Shown: positions 13,484 through 19,460 of the stretch, one piece after another
Layout: the number at the start of each line of letters is the position of its first letter
Numbering within the stretch: the stretch's first letter is position 1
Origin: Faecalibacterium sp.
GTDB taxonomy: Bacteria > Bacillota > Clostridia > Oscillospirales > Ruminococcaceae
Assembly (NCBI GenBank): GCA_017483235.1
Contig: JAFULE010000043.1
Location: 1 to 19,460, forward strand
Length of the DNA stretch: 19,460 bases
Direction of reading: 5' to 3'
Position numbers and translations under genes: made by a program
The notes under the pieces: generated by a model
What the model saw: the letters and a program-made list of their open reading frames with translations, nothing else
Told to the model about the DNA's origin: nothing
Databases searched by the model: none

Positions 13484-14920
13484 TTACAGGCTGTCCTTGG
13501 CAGTGCCAACGATCAGGCGGCTGTTGCCGCCGGCTTTGGTGATGGCGCTCTGGTCAACACCCAGCTCACGGGCCAGGATCTCCATGGTACGGGGGCTGCA
13601 GAAGCCGGCCTGGCAGCGGCCCATGCCGGCACGGGTACGGCGCTTGACGCCGTCCAGGCTCCTGGCACCGGGGGTGCGGCGGATGGAATCGATGATCTCT
13701 CCCTCGGTGATCATCTCGCAGCGGCAGATGATGTTGCCATAGGCGGGATTCGACTTGATCAGGGCAATGTGCTCTTCCTCGGGCAGCTCGTTGGGGTTCA
13801 GGATGCCCTTGCGGGTGGCGATAAAGTTTTCCTTCTCGGCCAGGGCCAGCTTGGTGCTGACAATGTCGGCCACCATGGCGCCAACAGCAGGGGCCGAGGA
13901 CAGACCGGGCGACTCGATGCCGGCGCAGTCCACAAAGCCGGGGGCACCGGCAACCTCGCCGATGACAAACTCGTGGTGATCCTCGTGGGCGCGCAGGCCG
14001 GCAAAGCTGGTGATGACCTGACGGGCAGGCAGATTCTTCATCATGACACCGGCCTTGGCAACCACTTCGGCCAGACCGGCGGCGGTGGTGGCGGTGGCGT
14101 CACGGTCTTCGATGTCGATGGCGGTGGGGCCAACGATGGTGTTGCCATGCACGGTGGGGCTGACCAGAACGCCCTTGCCGTACTTGCCGGGCAGCTGGAA
14201 CACGGTGTGGGTGGCATAGCCGCCGGTGGTCTTGTCCAGCAGCAGGTAGTCGCCGCGGCGCGGAGTGATGTGGATCTTTTCTTCGCTGACCATGTTGTGC
14301 AGCACGTCGGCATACACGCCGGCGGCGTTGACGACCACCTTGGTCTCGATGGGGCCGTTTTCGGTCAGAACGGTCCAGCCGGCCTCGGTCTTTTCAAAAC
14401 CGGTCACAGCGGTATCGAAGCGGAACTCGACACCGTTGGCGGCGGCGTTTTCGGCCAGAGCATAGGTCAGGCCAAAGGGGCAGACGATGGCGCCGGTGGG
14501 GGCGTACAGGGCGGCCACCGCGGCAGGGCCGACGTTGGGCTCCAGCTGCTCCAGCTCTTCGCGCTCCACAATGCGCAGGCCCTCAACACCGTTGGCCACG
14601 CCGTTCTCGTACAGCTTGACCAGGTTGGGGCGGTCTTCTTCGCTCATGCACAGCACAACACTGCCGTTGCGCTTATAGTGGAAATCCAGTTCCTTGGACA
14701 GAGCCTCCATCCGCTTGCTGCCTTCCACGTTCAGCTTGGCCATCAGGCTGCCGTGGGTGGCATCGTAGCCGGCGTGCACAATGGCGCTGTTGGCCTTGGT
14801 GGTGCCGCAGCACACATCCTCGTCCTTTTCAACCACCAGAATGCGGGCGTCGTAACGGGAAAGTTCCCGCGCGATGGCGCAGCCGGAAACGCCTGCGCCG
14901 ATGATCACGATATCATACAA
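13484..14920 (-). CDS. GlpA-like glycerol-3-phosphate dehydrogenase with BFD-like [2Fe-2S] tail
   Basis: A 478-residue flavoprotein of the DAO family that would oxidise glycerol-3-phosphate to dihydroxyacetone phosphate. IIGAGVSGCAIAREL (6-20) binds FAD; TTKANSAIVHAGYD (40-53) is the usual flavin-contact segment. The last 83 residues add a BFD-like [2Fe-2S] domain with Cys399, Cys401, Cys436 and Cys441 (ICRCE and RCQAGFC), as in anaerobic GlpA. The start is TTG at 14920: the only nearby ATG is out of frame, and AAGGAG lies 10 nt upstream. This long spacer and weak start codon suggest modest translation. It opens a four-gene unit. glpK and glpF are not in the window, so the substrate could also be another 2-hydroxyacid, though G3P is favoured. 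Confidence 0.88.
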   Translation of the reverse strand: MYDIVIIGAGVSGCAIARELSRYDARILVVEKDEDVCCGTTKANSAIVHAGYDATHGSLMAKLNVEGSKRMEALSKELDFHYKRNGSVVLCMSEEDRPNLVKLYENGVANGVEGLRIVEREELEQLEPNVGPAAVAALYAPTGAIVCPFGLTYALAENAAANGVEFRFDTAVTGFEKTEAGWTVLTENGPIETKVVVNAAGVYADVLHNMVSEEKIHITPRRGDYLLLDKTTGGYATHTVFQLPGKYGKGVLVSPTVHGNTIVGPTAIDIEDRDATATTAAGLAEVVAKAGVMMKNLPARQVITSFAGLRAHEDHHEFVIGEVAGAPGFVDCAGIESPGLSSAPAVGAMVADIVSTKLALAEKENFIATRKGILNPNELPEEEHIALIKSNPAYGNIICRCEMITEGEIIDSIRRTPGARSLDGVKRRTRAGMGRCQAGFCSPRTMEILARELGVDQSAITKAGGNSRLIVGTAKDSL

Positions 14921-15054
14921 GTCCGATCAACTCCTTCTATTTTTTGGGGCCGCCAGAAAAAACAGGCCCCGCTAAAACAAAAAAAGAGCAGCAAGATAAA
15001 CACCGGCGTACCGCATTCCACGCCGGAGATACCTCACTTCTCTTTCCCACATCC
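14921..15054 (-). promoter_or_regulatory. Structured leader before the GlpA-like gene
   Basis: The part of the 302-bp divergent intergenic region next to the GlpA-like gene holds two hairpins on the minus strand. The first pairs CCGGCGT with ACGCCGG (15003-15009 with 15020-15026) and is followed about 15 nt later by CTCTTTTTTTGTTTT. The second pairs GGGGCC with GGCCCC (14946-14951 with 14965-14970), followed by AAAAAA and the ribosome-binding site. Such an arrangement could act by attenuation, as GlpP does in other Firmicutes, but no known antiterminator target is recognised. Confidence 0.35.
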
Positions 15055-15083
15055 ATGCTATCATAGTGGCGGCCGAAAATCAA
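15055..15083 (-). promoter_or_regulatory. Candidate promoter of the glycerol-3-phosphate operon
   Basis: On the minus strand, TTGATT (15078-15083) and TAGCAT (15055-15060) are 17 bp apart. The -10 is a poor match, so the call is tentative. It would give a leader of about 130 nt containing both hairpins described at 14921-15054. Confidence 0.4.
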
Positions 15084-15128
15084 GGAGAAGCTGGAATTTC
15101 GCATCCCTTTTTATATGCAATCGAAAGG

Positions 15129-15157
15129 TTGCAACGCCGCCGCACCGGTGCTATGAT
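15129..15157 (+). promoter_or_regulatory. Promoter for the epimerase-NUDIX operon
   Basis: TTGCAA (15129-15134) and TATGAT (15152-15157) are separated by 17 bp, and TGC before the -10 makes it an extended element. Transcription should start near 15164. A perfect 8-bp inverted repeat, TGCGGCTG / CAGCCGCA (15180-15187 with 15193-15200), lies in the leader just before the ribosome-binding site. Confidence 0.6.
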
Positions 15158-15222
15158 AAAGTTGCTTCCGCTTGTGTTTTGCGGCTGCATTCCAGCCGCA
15201 TCCGTGCCGAAAGGAGAGCCCC

Positions 15223-16140
15223 ATGCGCACCCTTCTGATCACCGGCGGCACCGTGTTTGTCAGCCGGTATGCCGCCGAATATTTTGCCCAAAAGGGCAAC
15301 CGGGTATTTGTGCTCAACCGGGGCAGCCGCCCCCAGCCGCAGCACCCCAACATCACCCCCATCGTGGCCGACCGGCACGCTCTGGGCGGCATCCTGAAAA
15401 CTCACACCTTCGATGCCGTTCTGGACCTTACCGCCTACACCCGTGCCGATGTGCAGGCCCTGCTGAACGGGTTGGGCCGCTTCGAGGATTACATTCTGCT
15501 CAGCTCCAGCGCCGTTTACCCTGAAACCGCAGCTCAGCCCTTTGCCGAAACCACCCCCTGCGGGCCAAACCTGCATTGGGGCGCCTACGGCACCAACAAG
15601 CTGGCCGCCGAGCAATATTTGGCCGTCGCGGTACCCCATGCCTACATTCTGCGGCCACCCTACCTGTACGGCCCGCAGGAGAATCTATATCGCAGCCCTT
15701 ATATTTTTGACTGCATCACAGCCGGGCGGCCGGTATATCTGCCCGGCGACGGCAGCCTGAAGTTACAGTTTTTCCACGTGCGGGACCTGTGCCGTTTTAT
15801 GGAGCGTTTGCTGGAACAGCACCCCGCCCGGCGCATTTATAATCTGGGCAACCCACAGCCGGTCACCGCGCAGGAATGGGTACAGCTGTGCGGCAAGGCC
15901 GCCGGCCGCCCGGTGCAAACCATTGGAGTCGACAAAGCCGCCCACCCTGCATACGCCTACTTTCCTTTTCGGGATTACGAATACCAACTGGATGTGACCG
16001 CGCAGGCCACTTTGCTGCCGACGCTGACCCCGCTGGCTGACGGCCTTGCCGAAGAGTACAGCTGGTACCGGGCAAACCCGGCTGCCGAAATGCGCCGCAA
16101 GCCTTATTTTGATTATATTTCCCGGGAAATCGACCCGTAA
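15223..16140 (+). CDS. NAD-dependent epimerase/dehydratase-like protein
   Basis: A 305-residue extended short-chain dehydrogenase fold protein. The nucleotide-binding loop reads ITGGTVFVSRY (6-16), where most relatives have TGGTGFIGR, so two of the three loop glycines are replaced (Val11, Ser14). Later features are normal: VADRHAL after the fourth strand, LSSSAVYP (93-100), and the catalytic YGTNK (Tyr122, Lys126), then ILRPPYLYGP and FFHVRDLCRF. I recall similar Firmicutes proteins with the same TGGTVFVSRY loop, so the change is probably a family trait. The start at 15223 follows AAAGGAGA by 5 nt. Substrate is unknown. The NUDIX gene follows 20 nt downstream. Confidence 0.88.
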   Translation: MRTLLITGGTVFVSRYAAEYFAQKGNRVFVLNRGSRPQPQHPNITPIVADRHALGGILKTHTFDAVLDLTAYTRADVQALLNGLGRFEDYILLSSSAVYPETAAQPFAETTPCGPNLHWGAYGTNKLAAEQYLAVAVPHAYILRPPYLYGPQENLYRSPYIFDCITAGRPVYLPGDGSLKLQFFHVRDLCRFMERLLEQHPARRIYNLGNPQPVTAQEWVQLCGKAAGRPVQTIGVDKAAHPAYAYFPFRDYEYQLDVTAQATLLPTLTPLADGLAEEYSWYRANPAAEMRRKPYFDYISREIDP

Positions 16141-16160
16141 CCGCCGGAAAGGAGCCCGCC

Positions 16161-16655
16161 ATGAACGGCAAACTGCGCAACATGACCTCGCTTTACATCA
16201 CTGCGCCGGGGCGCATTCTGTGCCTGTACCGCATCGGCAGCCGGGTGGCCAACCAGATGTACATTGGCAGCGCCGGCGGCCATTTTGAACCGGAGGAACT
16301 GAACGACGCCCGCGCCTGTGTGCTGCGGGAAGCGCAGGAGGAGCTGGGCCTGACCGAGGCCGATCTGGACGGGCTGGCCCTGCGCTACATCACCCTGCGG
16401 CTGAAAAACGGCGAGATCCGCCAGAACTACTACTTTTTTGCCACCCTGAAAGACCCCAGCCGCCCCCTTGCCAGCTGCGAAGGAAAGCTGGAATGGATCG
16501 AACACAGCCGTTTCCCCACGCTGAAGATGCCCGGCTCGGCCAAGCACATGATCCTGCATTATCTGCACACCGGCCAGTACGACAGCCTTTTGTACGGCGG
16601 AGTTTCCACCGCCGAAGGGGCCAGCTTTGTGCCGCTGCAGGAATACGACGACTGA
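16161..16655 (+). CDS. NUDIX hydrolase
   Basis: A 164-residue NUDIX-fold protein. The Nudix box spans residues 39-64, from GGHFEPEELNDA to REAQEELGL. The metal-binding REAQEE core (REXXEE) is intact, but the first half is two residues longer than the common GX5EX7REUXEEXGU pattern; I recall the GGHFExxELNDARACVLRE form in many Firmicutes members, often annotated as 8-oxo-dGTP diphosphatase-like. Members hydrolyse nucleoside diphosphates linked to another group; the substrate here is unknown. The start at 16161 has AAAGGAG 6 nt upstream. It is 20 nt after the epimerase-like gene and the two probably form an operon ending at the hairpin at 16661-16700. Confidence 0.9.
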   Translation: MNGKLRNMTSLYITAPGRILCLYRIGSRVANQMYIGSAGGHFEPEELNDARACVLREAQEELGLTEADLDGLALRYITLRLKNGEIRQNYYFFATLKDPSRPLASCEGKLEWIEHSRFPTLKMPGSAKHMILHYLHTGQYDSLLYGGVSTAEGASFVPLQEYDD

Positions 16656-16660
16656 AACGA

Positions 16661-16700
16661 AACAGCCCCCGGCAAAGCAAGCGCTTTGCCGGGGGCTGTT
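16661..16700. terminator. Bidirectional terminator between NUDIX and HU genes
   Basis: A perfect 18-bp stem (16661-16678 with 16683-16700, core CAGCCCCCGGCAAAGC) with an AAGC loop. On the minus strand it is followed by TTTCGTTTC; on the plus strand the T run is short (TT then GGG). The convergent genes end 6 and 20 bp away. Confidence 0.85.
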
Positions 16701-16719
16701 GGGTTCATCACACTGTTGT

Positions 16720-17010
16720 TTACGCCTCAGTGGCGGCTTCTTCCAGCTTCTGCTTGAAGCGGCCGCTGGCCTTGAAACCGGGAATGGAGGTAGACTCCAG
16801 CCGGCTGGACACCTTGGTTTTGGGGTTGGTGTAGGCCTTGGGCTTGCGGGGACGCATTTCGAAGCGGCCGAAGCCTGCGATGGTGACCTTTTCGTTATCC
16901 TTCAGGCAGTCGGCGATCTGATCGAACAGAGCGTCCATGGTGTTTTCCACCTGTGCTTCGGGATAGCCGGTACGGCGGGCCACAGTGGTGATCATCTGAG
17001 AACGGGTCAT
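16720..17010 (-). CDS. HU-family DNA-binding protein
   Basis: A 96-residue nucleoid protein that binds and bends DNA as a dimer. The helical N-terminus (MTRSQMITTVARRTGYPEAQ) is followed by VTIAGFGRFEMRPRKP, the usual HU signature, and a DNA-binding arm whose tip is KAYTNPKTK where common HU has ARxGRNPQTG. The C-terminal FKASGRFKQKL is typical, with a short Glu/Ala tail. The start has AGGAGG 9 nt upstream. Two promoter-like -10 boxes lie upstream and the leader contains a perfect palindrome at 17048-17064, so expression may be regulated. Whether it is the main HU of the cell or one of several copies is not evident. Confidence 0.92.
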   Translation of the reverse strand: MTRSQMITTVARRTGYPEAQVENTMDALFDQIADCLKDNEKVTIAGFGRFEMRPRKPKAYTNPKTKVSSRLESTSIPGFKASGRFKQKLEEAATEA

Positions 17011-17047
17011 TGCGGGGAACCTCCTGGTGAATAATGCGGCAGCTTAC

Positions 17048-17064
17048 TGCCAAATGGTTTGGCA
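17048..17064. repeat. Palindrome in the HU leader
   Basis: TGCCAAA (17048-17054) and TTTGGCA (17058-17064) form a perfect 7-bp inverted repeat around TGG. It overlaps a second possible -10 box (TATAGT on the minus strand, 17064-17069), so it could be an operator or a leader hairpin. A further inverted repeat, GCCGA / TCGGC, lies at 17081-17097. Confidence 0.4.
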
Positions 17065-17106
17065 CTATACTTTCCACCCTGCCGACTTCTAATCGGCACA
17101 AGGCGT

Positions 17107-17135
17107 AGTATACCAAAAAAGGGCCGGCAATGCAA
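17107..17135 (-). promoter_or_regulatory. Promoter for the HU gene
   Basis: On the minus strand, TTGCAT (17130-17135) and TATACT (17107-17112) are spaced by 17 bp. Transcription would start near 17100, giving a leader of about 90 nt before the HU start codon. Confidence 0.6.
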
Positions 17136-17188
17136 GGCCGGGCGGTACAAAATTTTGCATTTTTGCGTCATTTTGCGCCGCCCGGCCT
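17135..17188 (-). terminator. Hairpin after carB, probable terminator
   Basis: An 11-bp GC-rich stem (17135-17145 with 17178-17188, AGGCCGGGCGG and complement) encloses a 32-nt A/T-rich loop. On the minus strand no long T run follows, so it is an atypical terminator. It lies 26 bp past the carB stop and directly abuts the HU promoter. Confidence 0.5.
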
Positions 17189-17213
17189 GTTTTGTTATTC
17201 AGTTTTCAGAAAA

Positions 17214-19460
17214 TCACTTTCTGTGCAGAGTGGCCACATCCACCAGCTCCAGCTTGGCCAGACTGTGCTCGCCGCGCAGGCAGTTGACCAGCGCATTGGC
17301 GGTGTCGGGCGCGGTGATGCAGGGGATGCTCAGCTCGACCGCCTTGCGGCGCAGCTTGACCGAGTCACGCTTGGGGTCGCGGCCGCGGGCACTGGTGCTG
17401 AACACATACTTGATCGTGCCGCTTTGCAGCAGATCCTGCACGTTGGGGTGCTCGTCGCTGTATTCGCGCACCATGCTGCAGGGCACCATGTAGTTGTTCA
17501 GGAAGGAACAGGTGCCCGGGGTGCCGTACAGCTTGTAGCCCAGATTGCGCATATTCCACGCAATGTTGACAAACTCGGGCTTGTCGGTATCCTTGACCGA
17601 CAGCAGCACGCCCATGCCCTCGGTGGGGTCGTCGAAGGTGTAGCCCGCGCCGGCCAGACCCTTGACCAGAGCCTGATCGAAGGTGGGGGCAATGCCCAGC
17701 ACCTCGCCGGTGGACTTCATTTCGGGGCCGAACATGGTGTCAACGCCGTGCAGCTTTTCGAAGCTGAACACCGGCACCTTCACCGCCACATAGGGGGCGT
17801 TGGGGTACAGGCCGGTGCCGTAGCCCATGTCCTTCAGCTTTTCGCCCAGGCAGCAGCGCACGGCCAGATCGACCATGGGCACGCCGGTAACCTTGCTGAT
17901 GTAGGGCACGGTACGGGAGGAACGGGGGTTGACCTCGATGACATAGACCTGACCGCCGGAAACCGCGTACTGCACGTTGACCAGGCCGGTGACCTTCAGC
18001 TCGCGGGCAAAGCGGCCGGTGTAGTCCACCATGGTGTTGATCACGTCCTGGGTCAGATGCTGGGCCGGGTACACGCAGATGGAGTCGCCGGAGTGCACGC
18101 CGGTGCGCTCCACCTGCTCCATCACGCCGGGAACCAGGAAGTCCTCGCCGTCGCAGATGGCGTCGACCTCACACTCGATGCCGGTGATGTACTTATCCAT
18201 CAGCACCGGGTGGTCCATGTCCACGTGGGCGGTGATAACGCCCATATACTCGATGACATCGCCGTCGTTGAAGGCCACGATCATGTTCTGGCCGCCCAGA
18301 ACGTAGGACGGACGCATCAGGATGGGGAAACCGATCTCGTGGGCGGCAGCCAGTGCCTCCTCTTCGGTGTAAACGGTGCGGCCGGGGGCGCGGGGAATGC
18401 CGCAGCGCTCCAGCAGGGCATCGAACCGCTCGCGGTCTTCGGCTTCGTCGATGGCGTCGGCGGGGGTGCCCAGAATGGGCAGGCCGATCTCTTCCATGTG
18501 CTTGGCCAGCTTGATGGCGGTCTGGCCGCCGAACTGCACCACGCAGGCGTCCGGCTTTTCGGTGGCGATGACGTTGTCCACGCTTTCGGGGGTCAGCGGG
18601 TCAAAGTACAGGCGGTCACCGGTGACAAAGTCGGTGGAAACGGTTTCGGGGTTGTTGATGAACAAGGCTACGTCGTAGCCCAGCTTCTTCAGAGTCCACA
18701 CACAAGGAACGCTGGAGGAGTCGAATTCAAAGCCCTGGCCGATGAGGATGGGGCCGGAGCCGAAGACCAGGATCTTCTTCTTATTGGGGTCGGAGTGCTT
18801 GGCGATGAACTCGGCCGCCTCGTTCTCCTCGTCGAAGGTGGAGTAGAAGTAGGGGGTGCGGGCCGCGAACTCGGCGGCGCAGGTGTCCACCATCTTGTAG
18901 CTGGCGTGCAGCTTGCAGGGAGGCTCCTGACCGCTCAGGCGCTTCACGGTCTTGTCCAGGAAGCCATACTGCTTGGCGTACTTGTACAGCTCCTCGGTGA
19001 GGGGCTTGGTCTTCAGATCGTTCTCGATGCCGGCCAGATGCTGCATCTTGGCCAGGAACCACCAGTCGATCTTGGTGATGTCGTAGATGATCTTGTGATC
19101 CACGCCCCGCTTCAGGCACTCGTACACCACAAAGGCGCGGTCGGAGTCCTGCTTGGGCAGGCGGGCGATCAGCTCGTCCACGGTCAGCTCCTCCAGCTTG
19201 ACCGGGACGTCCAGCCGCAGCGGGGGCTGCACCGGCACCGGGTAGGTCTTGGCCGCCCACTCGTTCAGACGGCGGCGCAGCTCCTCAAGGTTCTCCTGCC
19301 GCACCGACAGACCCGCCGCCAGCGCGTGCCCGCCGTAGCGGATGAGCACGTCCTTGCAGGCGGTGATGGCCTCGTGCAGGTGGAAGCCCTCCACGCTGCG
19401 GCCCGAGCCTTTGCCCTCGCCGTCCTGCAGGGTCACCACGATGGCCGGGAGGCCGTACTG
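17214..19460 (-). CDS. carB: CarB C-terminal region in frame with a RecJ fragment; 5' end outside window
   Basis: The frame is open for 748 codons to the right edge. From about 19170 down to 17214 it encodes the large subunit of carbamoyl-phosphate synthase from its oligomerisation domain onward: DRAFVVYECLKRGVDHK and ITKIDWWFLAKMQ, then the second ATP-grasp domain (GSGPILIGQGFEFD, NNPETVSTDF, VVQFGGQTAIKLA, VIEVNPRSSRTVPYISK) and the C-terminal regulatory domain (YVFSTSARGRDPKR). This half makes carbamoyl phosphate from carbamate and ATP for pyrimidines and arginine. The first ATP-grasp domain, about 400 residues, is missing; the codons upstream are RecJ sequence instead. Normal CarB is about 1070 residues. 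Even the CarB part carries Leu for the usual Arg in GPIRIGQG. Probably a chimera; see findings. Confidence 0.82.
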   Translation of the reverse strand, partial: QYGLPAIVVTLQDGEGKGSGRSVEGFHLHEAITACKDVLIRYGGHALAAGLSVRQENLEELRRRLNEWAAKTYPVPVQPPLRLDVPVKLEELTVDELIARLPKQDSDRAFVVYECLKRGVDHKIIYDITKIDWWFLAKMQHLAGIENDLKTKPLTEELYKYAKQYGFLDKTVKRLSGQEPPCKLHASYKMVDTCAAEFAARTPYFYSTFDEENEAAEFIAKHSDPNKKKILVFGSGPILIGQGFEFDSSSVPCVWTLKKLGYDVALFINNPETVSTDFVTGDRLYFDPLTPESVDNVIATEKPDACVVQFGGQTAIKLAKHMEEIGLPILGTPADAIDEAEDRERFDALLERCGIPRAPGRTVYTEEEALAAAHEIGFPILMRPSYVLGGQNMIVAFNDGDVIEYMGVITAHVDMDHPVLMDKYITGIECEVDAICDGEDFLVPGVMEQVERTGVHSGDSICVYPAQHLTQDVINTMVDYTGRFARELKVTGLVNVQYAVSGGQVYVIEVNPRSSRTVPYISKVTGVPMVDLAVRCCLGEKLKDMGYGTGLYPNAPYVAVKVPVFSFEKLHGVDTMFGPEMKSTGEVLGIAPTFDQALVKGLAGAGYTFDDPTEGMGVLLSVKDTDKPEFVNIAWNMRNLGYKLYGTPGTCSFLNNYMVPCSMVREYSDEHPNVQDLLQSGTIKYVFSTSARGRDPKRDSVKLRRKAVELSIPCITAPDTANALVNCLRGEHSLAKLELVDVATLHRK
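19170..19460 (-). other. recJ: RecJ exonuclease fragment fused to carB frame
   Basis: About 97 codons at the right edge read as the DHHA1 region of the single-strand exonuclease RecJ: QYGLPAIVVTL, GKGSGRSVEGF, and CKDVLIRYGGHALAAGLSV, followed by LRLDVPVKLEELTVDE. GSGRS and GGHALAAGL are hallmarks of RecJ. The catalytic DHH half would lie beyond the window. The RecJ match stops near LTVDEL (about 19170-19187), after which the same frame reads CarB. All Glu codons here are GAG. Because RecJ would normally continue for a further C-terminal OB domain, this copy is truncated. Confidence 0.78.

Noticed and set aside
12088..15238. Long plus-strand open frames (484 and 489 codons) opposite the glycerol-3-phosphate operon
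   Set aside because: Antisense shadows: Gly/Ala/His-rich, with no start signal, while the minus-strand genes are clear flavoproteins.
15066..15524. A 152-codon plus-strand frame across the intergenic region into the epimerase gene
   Set aside because: It lacks a usable ribosome-binding site and overlaps the promoter and the first third of a well-supported gene in another frame.

Overview
The window looks like chromosomal DNA from a GC-rich gut Clostridium relative, most likely Oscillospiraceae (Gemmiger / Faecalibacterium / Subdoligranulum type). This is inferred from strong AGGAGG ribosome-binding sites, sigma-A-like promoters, HPr with both His15 and Ser46, a GlpA-type dehydrogenase carrying a BFD-like [2Fe-2S] tail followed by a DUF1667 gene, and the trmB plus small Cys-rich protein pair. 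I see no phage, transposon, CRISPR, tRNA or rRNA sequence. I also see no convincing new defence or biosynthetic system. Most of the window is ordinary metabolic and regulatory genes, with a few features worth a second look.

Layout. 1-156 (-): start of a GT2 glycosyltransferase cut by the window edge, with a good promoter behind it. 293-2693 (-): malQ, then a protein with a degenerate GGDEF domain, ending in a strong terminator. 2888-5149 (+): alanyl-tRNA editing protein AlaX, then trmB overlapping a 56-residue four-cysteine protein. 5202-6104 (-): a DegV fatty-acid-binding protein, separated from the previous unit by a shared terminator. 6318-8320 (-): the general PTS proteins ptsH and ptsI. 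8530-9117 (-): a membrane-anchored DUF4830-like protein, divergent from 9336-11603 (+), an OmpR-type response regulator and its histidine kinase. The intergenic region between them carries tandem 11-bp repeats that look like a response-regulator site. 11669-14920 (-): an anaerobic glycerol-3-phosphate dehydrogenase operon (GlpA-like, GlpB-like oxidoreductase, DUF1667, and a tiny membrane protein). 15223-16655 (+): an NAD-dependent epimerase-like protein and a NUDIX hydrolase. 16720-17010 (-): an HU-family DNA-binding protein. 17214-19460 (-): the C-terminal two thirds of CarB.

The most unusual sequence is at the right edge. The CarB frame runs without a stop into about 90 codons of RecJ exonuclease (19170-19460), replacing CarB's first ATP-grasp half. 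The outer 700 bases use only GAG for glutamate (20 of 20), whereas the rest of CarB mixes GAA and GAG. I read this as a probable chimeric contig end or a recombination junction, not a functional RecJ-CarB enzyme. It should be checked before either gene is trusted.

Functional picture: carbohydrate handling (MalQ, HPr/EI), glycerol-3-phosphate oxidation, tRNA modification and quality control (TrmB, AlaX), pyrimidine/arginine precursor synthesis (CarB), lipid supply (DegV), and one two-component system whose signal cannot be told from sequence. Regulatory calls (promoters, hairpins) come from reading by eye and are untested.
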